Source: JABDQW01 sp942492025 (lineage in GTDB: Bacteria > Pseudomonadota > Gammaproteobacteria > SZUA-229). Taken from it: a stretch of 64,000 bases of DNA. The position numbers were made by a program, and so were the translations under genes. The DNA lies in assembly GCA_942492025.1 (NCBI GenBank), contig CALODJ010000001.1:248001-312000 (forward strand). Direction: 5' to 3'. A model generated the notes under the pieces. The model searched no databases, was not told where the DNA came from, and saw only the letters and a list, made by a program, of their open reading frames with translations. Shown piece by piece: positions 34,972 to 44,074 of this stretch; the stretch's first letter is position 1; every line of letters starts with the position of its first letter.

Positions 34972-35598
34972 ATGACGTCTATGAAAACCTTATACCTTAC
35001 ACTTCTCTATCTACTGCTCTCATTTAATGTTTCTGCTGGTGAGGGCAGGGTACTCCTCGACAAATTTCTGACTGAAACCCAGACCATGTCGGCGAATTTC
35101 ACGCAGACACTGAAAGCCAGTGATGGCACGCTGCTGCAGGAATCCACAGGTGAGTTTTATCTGCAGCGGCCGGGCAGATTTCGCTGGAATTATAACGAGC
35201 CTTATCCTCAGGAAATTGTGTCAGATGGTGAACAGGTCTGGATCTTCGATGTTGATCTGGAGCAGGTGACGGTCCAGCAGCAAGGGGCAAAACAAAACAA
35301 CACACCGATGGCATTGTTGCAAAACAAACAAAAGCTTGAAGATGCGTTCGAAATACACGAACTTGGTTCTGATGCAGGTTTGCACCGCCTTGAGTTGCGG
35401 AATAAGAAGGACGACGTTGATTTTGACCGCATCATGATCGGTCTGGATGCCAAGGGCCTGCGTTTTCTGCAGTTACACGACCAGTTCGAGCAGACCACTT
35501 ATATCTCTTTTACAGATTTAAAGACCAACCCCGCGCTCGACGCAGCCATTTTTGAATTTATTCCGCCGGAGGGTGTTGATGTGTTCGGAGGGTCATGA
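34972..35598 (+). CDS. lolA: Outer-membrane lipoprotein carrier LolA
   Basis: Periplasmic chaperone that carries lipoproteins from LolCDE to LolB. Start at 34972 or 34981; the signal peptide is LYLTLLYLLLSFNVSAG. The family blocks are FLTETQTMSANFTQTL, GEFYLQRPGRFRWNYNEPYPQEIVSDG and VWIFDVDLEQVTVQ. About 208 residues before cleavage. It lies between ftsK and rarA, the standard position, and its stop overlaps the rarA start. Confidence 0.95.
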   Translation: MTSMKTLYLTLLYLLLSFNVSAGEGRVLLDKFLTETQTMSANFTQTLKASDGTLLQESTGEFYLQRPGRFRWNYNEPYPQEIVSDGEQVWIFDVDLEQVTVQQQGAKQNNTPMALLQNKQKLEDAFEIHELGSDAGLHRLELRNKKDDVDFDRIMIGLDAKGLRFLQLHDQFEQTTYISFTDLKTNPALDAAIFEFIPPEGVDVFGGS

Positions 35599-36938
35599 TG
35601 CCCGCTGATGCATCCCGACCGGCGAATCCGGTGTACACCCCTCTGGCTGATCGCATGCGTCCAAAAGCACTGGACGACTTTATCGGTCAACAGCATATTC
35701 TCGGTCAGGATGACCACAAAGGCAGCGCCCTTCGACAGGCGATCGAGACAGGTACACTGCATTCGATGGTGTTCTGGGGGCCGCCCGGCACCGGCAAGAC
35801 CACACTGGCGCGCATCATTGCCAATAGCGCTGATGCCCAGTTTTTGAGTATTTCTGCGGTGTTATCAGGCGTCAAGGATATCCGGGCTGCGGTGGAAAAG
35901 GCCAAGCAGGAACAAACCTACGGTAAGGCAACGATTTTGTTTGTCGATGAAGTCCACCGTTTCAACAAGTCGCAACAGGATGCATTCCTGCCCTATGTCG
36001 AAGATGGAACGATTTTCTTTATCGGGGCGACCACGGAGAACCCGTCATTCGAACTGAATAATGCCTTGTTGTCACGTGTTAAAACGTATGTGTTGAAGAG
36101 CCTTGACAAGGATGAGATCGCTCTATTGTTGAAAAGGGCAGTCAACGACCCTCGTGTTGGCTTGGGTGAACGCAAACTTCAGATCGCTGATGATTTGCTC
36201 ATACAGATAGCGACCATTGCCGATGGTGATGCGCGCCGTGCACTCAACATGCTCGAAATTGCTGCGGACCTTGTCTCAGACACCAACATCATCACCGACG
36301 CAATCATTCAGGATGTGACATCGCAAAACTTTCGTCGCTTTGATAAAGGCGGCGATCTATTTTATGACCAGATATCGGCTTTGCATAAATCGGTCCGGGG
36401 GAGTAATCCTGATGCCGCGTTATACTGGTTCGCGCGTATGCTGGATGGTGGCTGTGATCCAAGATACATCGCCCGCCGAGTTGTACGCATGGCCTCGGAA
36501 GACATCGGCAATGCTGATCCGCGTGGTCTGGATATTTCGCTCAGTGCCTGGAACACCTTCGAACGTCTGGGAAGCCCGGAAGGCGAACTGGCTATTGCTC
36601 AGGCCATTACGTATCTCGCCAGCACGGCGAAAAGTAACGCGGTGTACACAGCATTCGCGATGGCAATGAAGGATGCACGTGAACTCGGCACTCTGGAAGT
36701 GCCGATGCATATCCGCAATGCGCCGACGCGATTAATGAAAGAGCTGGGGCATGGGAAGGATTACCGCTATGCGCACGATGAGGAGAACGCGTTTGCTGCA
36801 GGTGAGACCTACTTCCCTGACGACATGGACGAGAAGATATACTACCAGCCCGTGGCACGGGGCCTTGAGATTAAAATCGGTGAAAAATTGACTGGACTGC
36901 GGACGCTTAACAGAAAAAACAGAACAGGAAAAGGATGA
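35595..36938 (+). CDS. rarA: Replication-associated recombination protein RarA
   Basis: A 447-residue AAA+ ATPase (also called MgsA) acting at stalled replication forks, related to eukaryotic WRNIP1. Walker A is WGPPGTGKTTLARI, Walker B LFVDEVHRFNKSQQDAFLP, sensor 1 FIGATTENPSFELN. The C-terminal oligomerisation region is complete (RHAPTRLMKELGHGKDYRYAHDE-like). The ATG overlaps the lolA stop. In many relatives serS follows; here the cluster ends and repeats follow. Confidence 0.95.
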   Translation: MMPADASRPANPVYTPLADRMRPKALDDFIGQQHILGQDDHKGSALRQAIETGTLHSMVFWGPPGTGKTTLARIIANSADAQFLSISAVLSGVKDIRAAVEKAKQEQTYGKATILFVDEVHRFNKSQQDAFLPYVEDGTIFFIGATTENPSFELNNALLSRVKTYVLKSLDKDEIALLLKRAVNDPRVGLGERKLQIADDLLIQIATIADGDARRALNMLEIAADLVSDTNIITDAIIQDVTSQNFRRFDKGGDLFYDQISALHKSVRGSNPDAALYWFARMLDGGCDPRYIARRVVRMASEDIGNADPRGLDISLSAWNTFERLGSPEGELAIAQAITYLASTAKSNAVYTAFAMAMKDARELGTLEVPMHIRNAPTRLMKELGHGKDYRYAHDEENAFAAGETYFPDDMDEKIYYQPVARGLEIKIGEKLTGLRTLNRKNRTGKG

Positions 36939-37084
36939 AGCTATGGGTGCGCGAATTATAAATTACATTAGAAAACTAAGTTAAGTATTTGTTAATTAAT
37001 GATTATTACGAGCCATTTGATGTAATATACTGTGAAATTGCGCACGTTCACCAACTCCCCTGATCAGCGGCCCCGGATGACGAT

Positions 37085-37189
37085 ATGAACGAGCGATTGC
37101 TGTTGACTACAAAGATACTGTTGCTCTGCATTGTCTGCGCCTTGCTGTCGGCTGCTGTCATCTACGTTGTCACAGAGTGGCTCAGCTAG
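37085..37189 (+). CDS. Possible 34-residue membrane peptide or truncated gene
   Basis: An ATG at 37085 opens a frame encoding 34 residues, with charged ends and one long hydrophobic stretch (ILLLCIVCALLSAAVIYVV). The TAG stop lies inside the left end of the CTAGCC...CTCACC element that begins at 37186, so the frame may have been longer before insertion. TATACT at 37026-37031 could be a -10 box. Upstream ribosome site is weak. It could be a genuine small membrane protein, a truncated gene, or chance. Confidence 0.35.
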   Translation: MNERLLLTTKILLLCIVCALLSAAVIYVVTEWLS

Positions 37190-37322
37190 CCTACATTTCT
37201 CACCACCTTGAACCGCGATAAGCTCGCTTGAATAACACGCGGTATCTTTGATTATTCGGGTTTTCTTCAAAAAGACCAATGCCTTATCAGTATTCTACGC
37301 CGCCTGGTGAGAAATGCGGGCT
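37186..37322. mobile_element. CTAGCCCGCATTTCTCACC-ended element, copy B
   Basis: A 137-bp element with ends CTAGCCTACATTTCTCACC and GGTGAGAAATGCGGGCT. The 45 bp inside the right end (read in reverse: AGGCGGCGTAGAATACTGAT, AAGGCA) closely matches the left inside of copy A (11929-12176). Together with short flanking DNA without any clear gene, it fills the gap between rarA and the PhnD-like gene. Confidence 0.68.
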
Positions 37323-37428
37323 GATATGTCTAAGGTATTGTTCTACTTATTAATCACTATCGATTGTCTGAAAAGCCGAGAATCTTGACTAGGCTTGTAG
37401 TAATGCATTTCTGAGTTGATTCTGGGCT

Positions 37429-38226
37429 ATGGGCTTGGTTTTTCGAATGGCGATATTTTCTGTTTTGCTGCCCGCGTGGACGGGCATTTCAATGGCGGCA
37501 GAATATTTTCTTTCGGTCCAGCCAGTGTTACCCAGTGAACAGATTCAGCATAACTACCAGCCACTGGCGAAATATCTCTCGGACAAAACCGGCCATACCA
37601 TTTCGATAAAGTCATATCGTAACTTTCTGACTTACTGGGTCCGCATGCAGAAGGCCAGGGACATGCATTTTATTCTTGATGCGGCGCATTTCACGGATTA
37701 CCGGGTTCAGCGTAAAGATTACACCGTGTTGGCCAAATTTCCGGATACTGTCAGTTTTACCGTAGTGACCGGTGAAGACAACTTCGTGTTTGAAATGGAT
37801 GAGCTGATCTCGAAAAGAATCGCCACAATGGCACCGCCGGGTATGGGCGCGGTCAGGTTGAGTAGTATGTTCCCGAATCCGGTCAGACTTCCATATTATA
37901 TAGAAGCGAGCGATTCGGTTGACGCTGTACAACGCCTGTTTGATGGTAACGTAGATGCAGCCATCATACCCAGCCCGCTAGTCGGAAATTACGAGAATCT
38001 GAATACCGTGATCTCGACAGAACCTGTGCCACATATGGCCATTTCAGCATCACCGGACGTGCCGAAAGACGTCGCGTTCGCGGTGAAACAGGCATTGGTA
38101 CAAGCGATCAAAACACCCGAAGGCAAGAAGATGCTCGAGGCGATGAATATCGAGTATTTTGAGGATGCCGATGACGAGATCTATGCGGGTTATGCCAATC
38201 TGCTCGAAGGTGTGTTTGGTTATTGA
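37429..38226 (+). CDS. PhnD-like periplasmic binding protein
   Basis: A 265-residue secreted protein (signal peptide ending near ISMAAEYF) of the PhnD/PF12974 family. Key blocks: QPVLPSEQIQHNYQPLAKYLSDKTGHTISIKSY, DAVQRLFDGNVDAAIIPSPLVG and TPEGKKMLEAMNIEYFED. Family members bind phosphonates or phosphite, or act as sensor inputs. No phosphonate ABC transporter is adjacent, so the ligand is open. The nearest genes are rarA and a GGDEF-EAL gene on the other strand. Confidence 0.8.
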   Translation: MGLVFRMAIFSVLLPAWTGISMAAEYFLSVQPVLPSEQIQHNYQPLAKYLSDKTGHTISIKSYRNFLTYWVRMQKARDMHFILDAAHFTDYRVQRKDYTVLAKFPDTVSFTVVTGEDNFVFEMDELISKRIATMAPPGMGAVRLSSMFPNPVRLPYYIEASDSVDAVQRLFDGNVDAAIIPSPLVGNYENLNTVISTEPVPHMAISASPDVPKDVAFAVKQALVQAIKTPEGKKMLEAMNIEYFEDADDEIYAGYANLLEGVFGY

Positions 38227-38324
38227 ACATTGAACCGCGCCCTACCTGCCCCGCTTTTCTCGCCCGCTGACAGTGCATACACTCAAAATCATCATAACAT
38301 TATTGTAATAACGAAATCATGACT

Positions 38325-38464
38325 GTAGGGTGCGCCGTGCGCACCGGGGCAGGGTGACACATTTAAGTCTCGCGGTGCGCACGGCGCATCTTGCGATCGG
38401 CCCCTTAAGTTGTCAGTTAATTGCTGTACCTTTTCAACAATCGGTAAGCTCAGATCGGAGTCAC
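38325..38464. repeat. GTAGGGTGCGCC repeat with extended flank, copy 3
   Basis: Palindrome 38325-38393 (right arm partly decayed to GCGCATCTTGC), followed by GATCGGCCCCTTAAGTTGTC and AGTTAATTGCTG to 38464. The flank is the inverse of the one before copy 2 at 26918-26987. It ends a few bases before the stop of the GGDEF-EAL gene. Confidence 0.72.
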
Positions 38465-38470
38465 TACGAC

Positions 38471-40333
38471 TTATTTATCATGATTCAGTAGTTCAATTAA
38501 TCCATCACCGGAAAGCGGCCGGTAGTAATAATAACCCTGCATCGCATAAATGTTTTTATGGATAAAGTAGTCGGCATCATCCTTGCTTTCTACACCTTCG
38601 ATAACGCAACGCAAATCCATCCGGTCAGCCATTGCAATGATCGCATCTACGATCGCTTTATTGGCGTAACTTTTGTATTTAAAACCGGTCACGAACGATT
38701 TGTCGATTTTTATGGTACGAATCGGCAGTTTATGCAGGTAGGACAATGAGGAGTAACCCGTACCGAAATCATCGAGGATAAATTTAATGTTCGAAGTCAA
38801 TAATTCTTCCATCTTGGCTATGGTGTCATCAATATTATCGATCAGGATATTCTCGGTGAATTCGAGCCGTATATCGTTCGGAGACAGGTTATGGTGCTTT
38901 AATACTTCGCGCAGTCTGGGTACGAAGTTCTGTTGTTTGAATTGTTTGGGACTGATATTGATCGTGACGTATTTAAATGTGGTGTTCTTTAAGATCCTGG
39001 ATTTCAAACGTCGGGTATAGGCGCAGGCGGTATTGAGCACCCAGTTACTCACATCCAGCATCAAATTGGATTCTTCGGCTATGTTGATGAAATCATACGG
39101 TGATACATTGCCCAGAGTCGGGTTGTTCCAGCGAATTAATGATTCGGCTGCGATGATCAGACCGCTGGCATCGACAACCGGCTGGTATTCCAGGTACAGC
39201 TCATCATTGTTGATGGCCTTTCTCAGGTAATCCTCCAGTATCAGGCGCTTACTCGCTGCAACCTGCATCTCCGGGTCGTAGAAGGCAAAAGTGTTTCTGC
39301 CTTCGGATTTCGCCTTATACATCGCGGTGTCTGCGTGTTTGAGTACGTTTTCGCTGTCATTTTCTTCGCTGTTTTTATCTGGAAAGATCGTGACCCCGAT
39401 GCTGGGTGTTACGTGAAGGGTATATTGACCCACCTGCATCGGTTCCGCCATGGCGTCGAGTATTCTGCGGGCAACGGTCTGTGCCGTGTGAATGGCCAAT
39501 GATTCGCTATTGCCCACATTTCTGAGGATATAGACAAATTCATCACCACCGAGGCGGTAGACGTCATCACCGGCTCGTGCTTCATTAGTCAGCCGGTCTG
39601 CTACTTTGGTGAGCAGCATGTCGCCAACCGAATGGCCAAGTGAGTCGTTGATGTTCTTGAAGTGGTCAAGATCGATATACAGAACCGCGCCGTAATGGCT
39701 GTAACGCCGGGTGTTGGCGATTTCCTGGTAAAGGTTGTATCTGAATGCACGGCGGTTCAGTAATTTTGTCAATGGATCACGGTTGGCTTGTTCCTCGTAG
39801 GATTTCTCCAGCCGTTTGTTAAGGTTAATCTGGCTTTCGAGCTTGCTTATCGTCAGGCACGTCGAACAGGCCTGCGTCAGTTGATGCATAACCGGTAATA
39901 GCACATCGGCCATGTCCGCAGGACATTCAAGGATGCTGGATTCAAGCAGGAGAATACCGACTTTTTTAAGGCTGTAAACGAAGTAACGCCGCTTTTCAAT
40001 GTCCACCGTCTCGACAGTCTCATCGTCACACGGGTAGAGCGTGTCGAATGACCAGATGACTTCAGCATTCTGATGCGGCGGTGAGGTCTGGCTGTCGGCA
40101 TAGCTCAGATAATAATGAAAACCGGATACTTCCTGATTTTTATCGGCGCCCGCATCGACAGTATCCAGTAAATAAACATAGGCGTTATTCAGCTTGAGCT
40201 GTTCAACTGCCACCATCATGAAGCATTGCAGCATCGCTTCGAGATCATGGCTTGTCCCGGTTGCCATTAATAGCTTATTTAGGATTTCAGTGAAATCTGC
40301 ATGATTAAACTGAACTTTTTCGGCCGTCTGCAC
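38471..40333 (-). CDS. GGDEF-EAL protein (c-di-GMP turnover)
   Basis: 620 residues with no membrane span. An N-terminal sensory region of about 165 residues (GAF-like by pattern) and a short coiled coil (SKLESQINLNKRLEKSYEEQ) precede a GGDEF domain (about 190-350) with an intact RLGGDEFVYIL and an upstream RxxD inhibitory site (RAGD). An EAL domain follows (about 370-620), where the signature reads ESL rather than EAL. The other catalytic blocks are present (LEFTENILID, LDDFGTGYSSLSYLH, CVIEGVES), so phosphodiesterase activity is plausible. Both synthesis and breakdown of c-di-GMP are possible. Confidence 0.9.
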   Translation of the reverse strand: MQTAEKVQFNHADFTEILNKLLMATGTSHDLEAMLQCFMMVAVEQLKLNNAYVYLLDTVDAGADKNQEVSGFHYYLSYADSQTSPPHQNAEVIWSFDTLYPCDDETVETVDIEKRRYFVYSLKKVGILLLESSILECPADMADVLLPVMHQLTQACSTCLTISKLESQINLNKRLEKSYEEQANRDPLTKLLNRRAFRYNLYQEIANTRRYSHYGAVLYIDLDHFKNINDSLGHSVGDMLLTKVADRLTNEARAGDDVYRLGGDEFVYILRNVGNSESLAIHTAQTVARRILDAMAEPMQVGQYTLHVTPSIGVTIFPDKNSEENDSENVLKHADTAMYKAKSEGRNTFAFYDPEMQVAASKRLILEDYLRKAINNDELYLEYQPVVDASGLIIAAESLIRWNNPTLGNVSPYDFINIAEESNLMLDVSNWVLNTACAYTRRLKSRILKNTTFKYVTINISPKQFKQQNFVPRLREVLKHHNLSPNDIRLEFTENILIDNIDDTIAKMEELLTSNIKFILDDFGTGYSSLSYLHKLPIRTIKIDKSFVTGFKYKSYANKAIVDAIIAMADRMDLRCVIEGVESKDDADYFIHKNIYAMQGYYYYRPLSGDGLIELLNHDK

Positions 40334-40449
40334 AGAGCTAACCTCATGATAATATAGACTTATTCATTGAGTATAGCTGCTTATTTTTCGTTCGCTGCGT
40401 TACCCCTCATTTCTCTGCAGAGCGCGATAAATACGGGCCAGGGTGCATA

Positions 40450-42114
40450 TCAGGCCAGTCGCTTGTATTTGATACGGTGAGGGGTGTCGGCTGCGTCACC
40501 GAGCCTGCGTTTGCGGTCATCCTCGTACTCGGAATAGTTACCCTCATGCCAGACAACTGTGCTCTCACCCTCGAAGGCAAGAATGTGGGTGGCGATACGA
40601 TCCAGGAACCATCTATCGTGGGAGATAACAACGACACATCCCGGGAATTCAAGAATAGCCTCTTCGAGGGCGCGCAAGGTCTCGACGTCAAGATCATTCG
40701 TTGGTTCGTCGAGCAACAACAGATTGCCGCCGCTCCTGATTAATTTTGCCAGGTGAACCCGGTTGCGCTCGCCACCTGACAGGTCCTTGATGTATTTCTG
40801 CTGATCTTCGCCCCTGAAGTTGAATCGACTGACATAGCCACGCGATGGAACGGTGTAGTTGCCGATGGTGATGTTATCGAGGCCATCGGAGATTTCATCC
40901 CAGACCGTGTTGCTGCCATTCAGGCTGTCACGCGACTGGTCGACATAAGCAATCTGGACGGTGTCGCCAACGCTAAAACGACCACTATCCGGTTGTTCAG
41001 CACCGGTTATCATGCGGAACAGTGTGGTTTTACCTGCACCATTGGGCCCAATGATACCGACTATGCCGCCCCGTGGCAGCTTGAAGTTCATGTCGTCATA
41101 GAGTAATTTGCTGCCGTATTGCTTGCGCACATGATCTGCTTCGACCACCCTGTCACCGAGTCTCGGTCCGGGGGGTATATACAGGGAATTGGTCTCGCTG
41201 CGTTTCTGGTGTTCTGTTGACGACAGTTCTTCGAAGCGCTGCATGCGTGCCTTGCTCTTTGCCTGACGTGCTTTTGGATTCGATCGCACCCACTCGAGCT
41301 CGGCCTTGATGGTTTTCTGGCGGGTGGCTTCTTTTTTCTCCTCCAGCGCAAGCCGCTTTTCTTTTTGTTCCAGCCACGAGGAGTAATTACCTTCCCACGG
41401 GATACCATGGCCGCGATCGAGTTCGAGAATCCAGCCGGCTACATTGTCAAGAAAATAGCGGTCATGGGTCACGGCTATCACGGTGCCTGAATAATCCTTC
41501 AGAAAACGTTCCAGCCAGGCAACGGATTCGGCATCAAGATGGTTGGTGGGTTCATCGAGAATCAGCATGTCGGGTGATGATAGCAGCAGCCGGCACAGCG
41601 CGACACGCCGGCGTTCACCGCCAGAGAGGGTGTTTACATTCGCTTCCCAGGGGGGGAGGCGTAGTGCTTCTGCAGCCACTTCCAACTTGCGATCCAGATT
41701 GTGCGCATCTGCGGCCTGGATAATGTTTTCAAGTTTGGCCTGCTTTGTGGCCAGGGCGTCGAAGTCAGCATCTGGCTCGGCATAGGCGGCATAAACCGCC
41801 TCGAGCTCCTCGTGTGCCTGTTTGATTTCACTCAGACCCTGCTCGACGTTGCCACGCACATCCTGGTCAGGGTCAAGTTCGGGCTCCTGTGGCAGGTAGC
41901 CGATGCGGATACCGCTGGCCGCACGGGCTTCACCGATGTAATCGGTATCAACGCCGGCCATGATGCGCAGCAGGGTCGACTTACCGGCGCCGTTGTAGCC
42001 CAGAACGCCAATTTTTGCGCCAGGAAAGAAGTTGAGATTGATATCCTTCAGGATTTCTTTCTTCGGCGGAACAACCTTGCCGAGACCATTCATGGTGAAG
42101 ATATATTGTGCCAT
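40450..42114 (-). CDS. ettA: Energy-dependent translational throttle protein EttA
   Basis: A 554-residue ABC-F protein with two ATP-binding domains and no membrane part. First Walker A GYNGAGKSTLLRIMAG with LSGGERRRVALCRLLL; second GPNGAGKTTLFRMITG with LSGGERNRVHLAKL. The linker between them and the arm region place it with EttA, which binds the ribosomal E site and gates the first elongation step depending on ADP/ATP. Divergent from glyA. Confidence 0.96.
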   Translation of the reverse strand: MAQYIFTMNGLGKVVPPKKEILKDINLNFFPGAKIGVLGYNGAGKSTLLRIMAGVDTDYIGEARAASGIRIGYLPQEPELDPDQDVRGNVEQGLSEIKQAHEELEAVYAAYAEPDADFDALATKQAKLENIIQAADAHNLDRKLEVAAEALRLPPWEANVNTLSGGERRRVALCRLLLSSPDMLILDEPTNHLDAESVAWLERFLKDYSGTVIAVTHDRYFLDNVAGWILELDRGHGIPWEGNYSSWLEQKEKRLALEEKKEATRQKTIKAELEWVRSNPKARQAKSKARMQRFEELSSTEHQKRSETNSLYIPPGPRLGDRVVEADHVRKQYGSKLLYDDMNFKLPRGGIVGIIGPNGAGKTTLFRMITGAEQPDSGRFSVGDTVQIAYVDQSRDSLNGSNTVWDEISDGLDNITIGNYTVPSRGYVSRFNFRGEDQQKYIKDLSGGERNRVHLAKLIRSGGNLLLLDEPTNDLDVETLRALEEAILEFPGCVVVISHDRWFLDRIATHILAFEGESTVVWHEGNYSEYEDDRKRRLGDAADTPHRIKYKRLA

Positions 42115-42288
42115 GGTTCATTCAGTCAGTTGCGATGGAGGCGCGATTATACGGCGTTTTCAACAGCTTCAAAAACTGTTCGTACAATTCGTTGTAAAAC
42201 ATGCGGTAACAGGACATATTTGTTAAGATGAACCACTTTTTTCAGGCCTTGTCAGATGACCAGGCCAATTAAGCGACGAGGATTTTCC

Positions 42289-43554
42289 ATGTTTTCCAAT
42301 GATATGAGTATCGAAGGCTATGATGAAGCCCTGTGGGCGGCGATGCGGCACGAGGTGCGCAGACAGGAAGAACACATCGAACTCATCGCTTCGGAGAATT
42401 ATGCAAGTCCTCGGGTTATGCAGGCACAGGGGTCCGTGCTGACCAACAAGTATGCTGAAGGTTATCCGGCACGGCGCTACTATGGCGGCTGTGAAAACGT
42501 TGATGTTGCCGAACAACTGGCGATCGACCGGATCAAGCAGCTATTCAATGCCGATTACGCTAACGTACAGCCGCACTCGGGGTCGCAGGCAAATGCCGCG
42601 GTCTACATGACGTTATGCCAACCTGGCGATACTGTGCTCGGTATGTCGCTGGCGGACGGTGGCCATCTGACCCACGGTTCAAAGGTCAACTTTTCCGGGA
42701 AGATTTACCATGCTGTTCAGTACGGTATTAATCATGATACCGGCGAAGTCGATTATGACCAGGTGCAGCAACTGGCCACAGAGCACAAACCAAAGATGAT
42801 CGTAGCGGGTTTTTCTGCGTATTCGCGGGTGATGGACTGGATGCGTTTTCGTGAAATTGCCGATTCGGTGGGTGCCTATCTGCTGGTCGACATGGCACAC
42901 GTTGCCGGTCTGGTCGCTGCCGGTGTCTATCCCAGCCCGGTACAGATTGCCGATGTCACGACCTCGACCACCCACAAAACACTGCGTGGTCCGCGTGGTG
43001 GTATCATTCTGGCTAAATCAAATCCTGATCTTGAGAAAAAACTTAACTCCGCAATCTTTCCGGGTACCCAGGGCGGCCCGTTGATGCACGTGATTGCAGC
43101 CAAGGCGGTCGCCTTCCTGGAAGCGCAGGAAGAGAATTTCAAGCAATACCAGAAGCAGGTGATTATCAACGCGCGGGCGATGGCGGATGTCGTCATGCAG
43201 CGTGGTTATAAAGTCGTTTCGGGTGGCACCGACAACCACCTGTTCCTGTGGGACCTGATTGACAAGGGGCTCACTGGCAAGGATGTAGAAGCCGCCCTGG
43301 GTGAGGCGAACATTACCGTCAACAAAAACGCCGTGCCGAATGATCCACAATCACCTTTTGTCACCAGCGGAATTCGCATTGGCACGCCGGCGATGACAAC
43401 GCGCGGCTTCGATGAAGATGATTCAAGACAGCTGGCGAACTGGATGTGCGACATCGTTGACAGCATGGAAGGATCGGCCGCAGACGAGGCGGTTATCACC
43501 CGGATACGCGAACAGGTGTTGTCTATCTGCGCGCGGCTGCCGGTTTACGGCTAG
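42289..43554 (+). CDS. glyA: Serine hydroxymethyltransferase
   Basis: PLP enzyme interconverting serine and glycine with tetrahydrofolate, the main source of one-carbon units. 421 residues from the ATG at 42289, preceded by CGAGGA; an earlier ATG at 42256 adds 11 residues without similarity. IELIASENYASPRVMQAQGS, KYAEGYPARRYYGGCE and the PLP-lysine region TTSTTHKTLRGPRGG are present. It is followed by nrdR and the rib operon, as in many gammaproteobacteria. Confidence 0.97.
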   Translation: MFSNDMSIEGYDEALWAAMRHEVRRQEEHIELIASENYASPRVMQAQGSVLTNKYAEGYPARRYYGGCENVDVAEQLAIDRIKQLFNADYANVQPHSGSQANAAVYMTLCQPGDTVLGMSLADGGHLTHGSKVNFSGKIYHAVQYGINHDTGEVDYDQVQQLATEHKPKMIVAGFSAYSRVMDWMRFREIADSVGAYLLVDMAHVAGLVAAGVYPSPVQIADVTTSTTHKTLRGPRGGIILAKSNPDLEKKLNSAIFPGTQGGPLMHVIAAKAVAFLEAQEENFKQYQKQVIINARAMADVVMQRGYKVVSGGTDNHLFLWDLIDKGLTGKDVEAALGEANITVNKNAVPNDPQSPFVTSGIRIGTPAMTTRGFDEDDSRQLANWMCDIVDSMEGSAADEAVITRIREQVLSICARLPVYG

Positions 43555-43594
43555 CCGCGAGTCAATTCCGGCTTTGACCGATAAATGATTAAAC

Positions 43595-44068
43595 ATGTAT
43601 TGCCCATTTTGTTCAGCACCCGATACCCGCGTCGTTGATTCGCGTTTATCCAATGAAGGTGATCAGGTTCGCCGCAGACGCGAGTGTCTGCAGTGTGGTG
43701 AACGCTTTACCACCTATGAAAATGCTGAGCTGAACATGCCACGCATTGTTAAACGTGATGGCAGCAGGGTGCCGTTCAAAGAAGACAAACTACGCGGCGG
43801 CGTCATGCGCGCGTTGGAAAAAAGGCCGGTGGCCATCGAACAGATTGACGAAGCGCTTAACCGCATCAAGCATAACCTGATGGCGGCGGGCGAGCGTGAA
43901 GTGGAGTCTGAAAAGATTGGCGACTGGGTAATGGATGAGTTACTCGGGATGGATCAGGTTGCCTATATTCGCTTCGCATCGGTTTATCTTGACTTTGGCG
44001 ATGTGAATGCGTTTCGTGAGGCGGTCGAGCGTCTCGAGCAAAAGGCGCCGAAGAAAAAGATCAAGTAA
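43595..44068 (+). CDS. nrdR: Transcriptional repressor NrdR
   Basis: 157 residues. A zinc ribbon (CPFC at 3-6 and CLQCGERF at about 31-34) is followed by an ATP-cone domain (PRIVKRDGSRVPFKEDKLRGGVMRALEKRPV). It senses ATP/dATP and represses ribonucleotide reductase genes. It lies between glyA and ribD, six bases before the ribD start. Confidence 0.97.
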   Translation: MYCPFCSAPDTRVVDSRLSNEGDQVRRRRECLQCGERFTTYENAELNMPRIVKRDGSRVPFKEDKLRGGVMRALEKRPVAIEQIDEALNRIKHNLMAAGEREVESEKIGDWVMDELLGMDQVAYIRFASVYLDFGDVNAFREAVERLEQKAPKKKIK

Positions 44069-44074
44069 CTCTCC

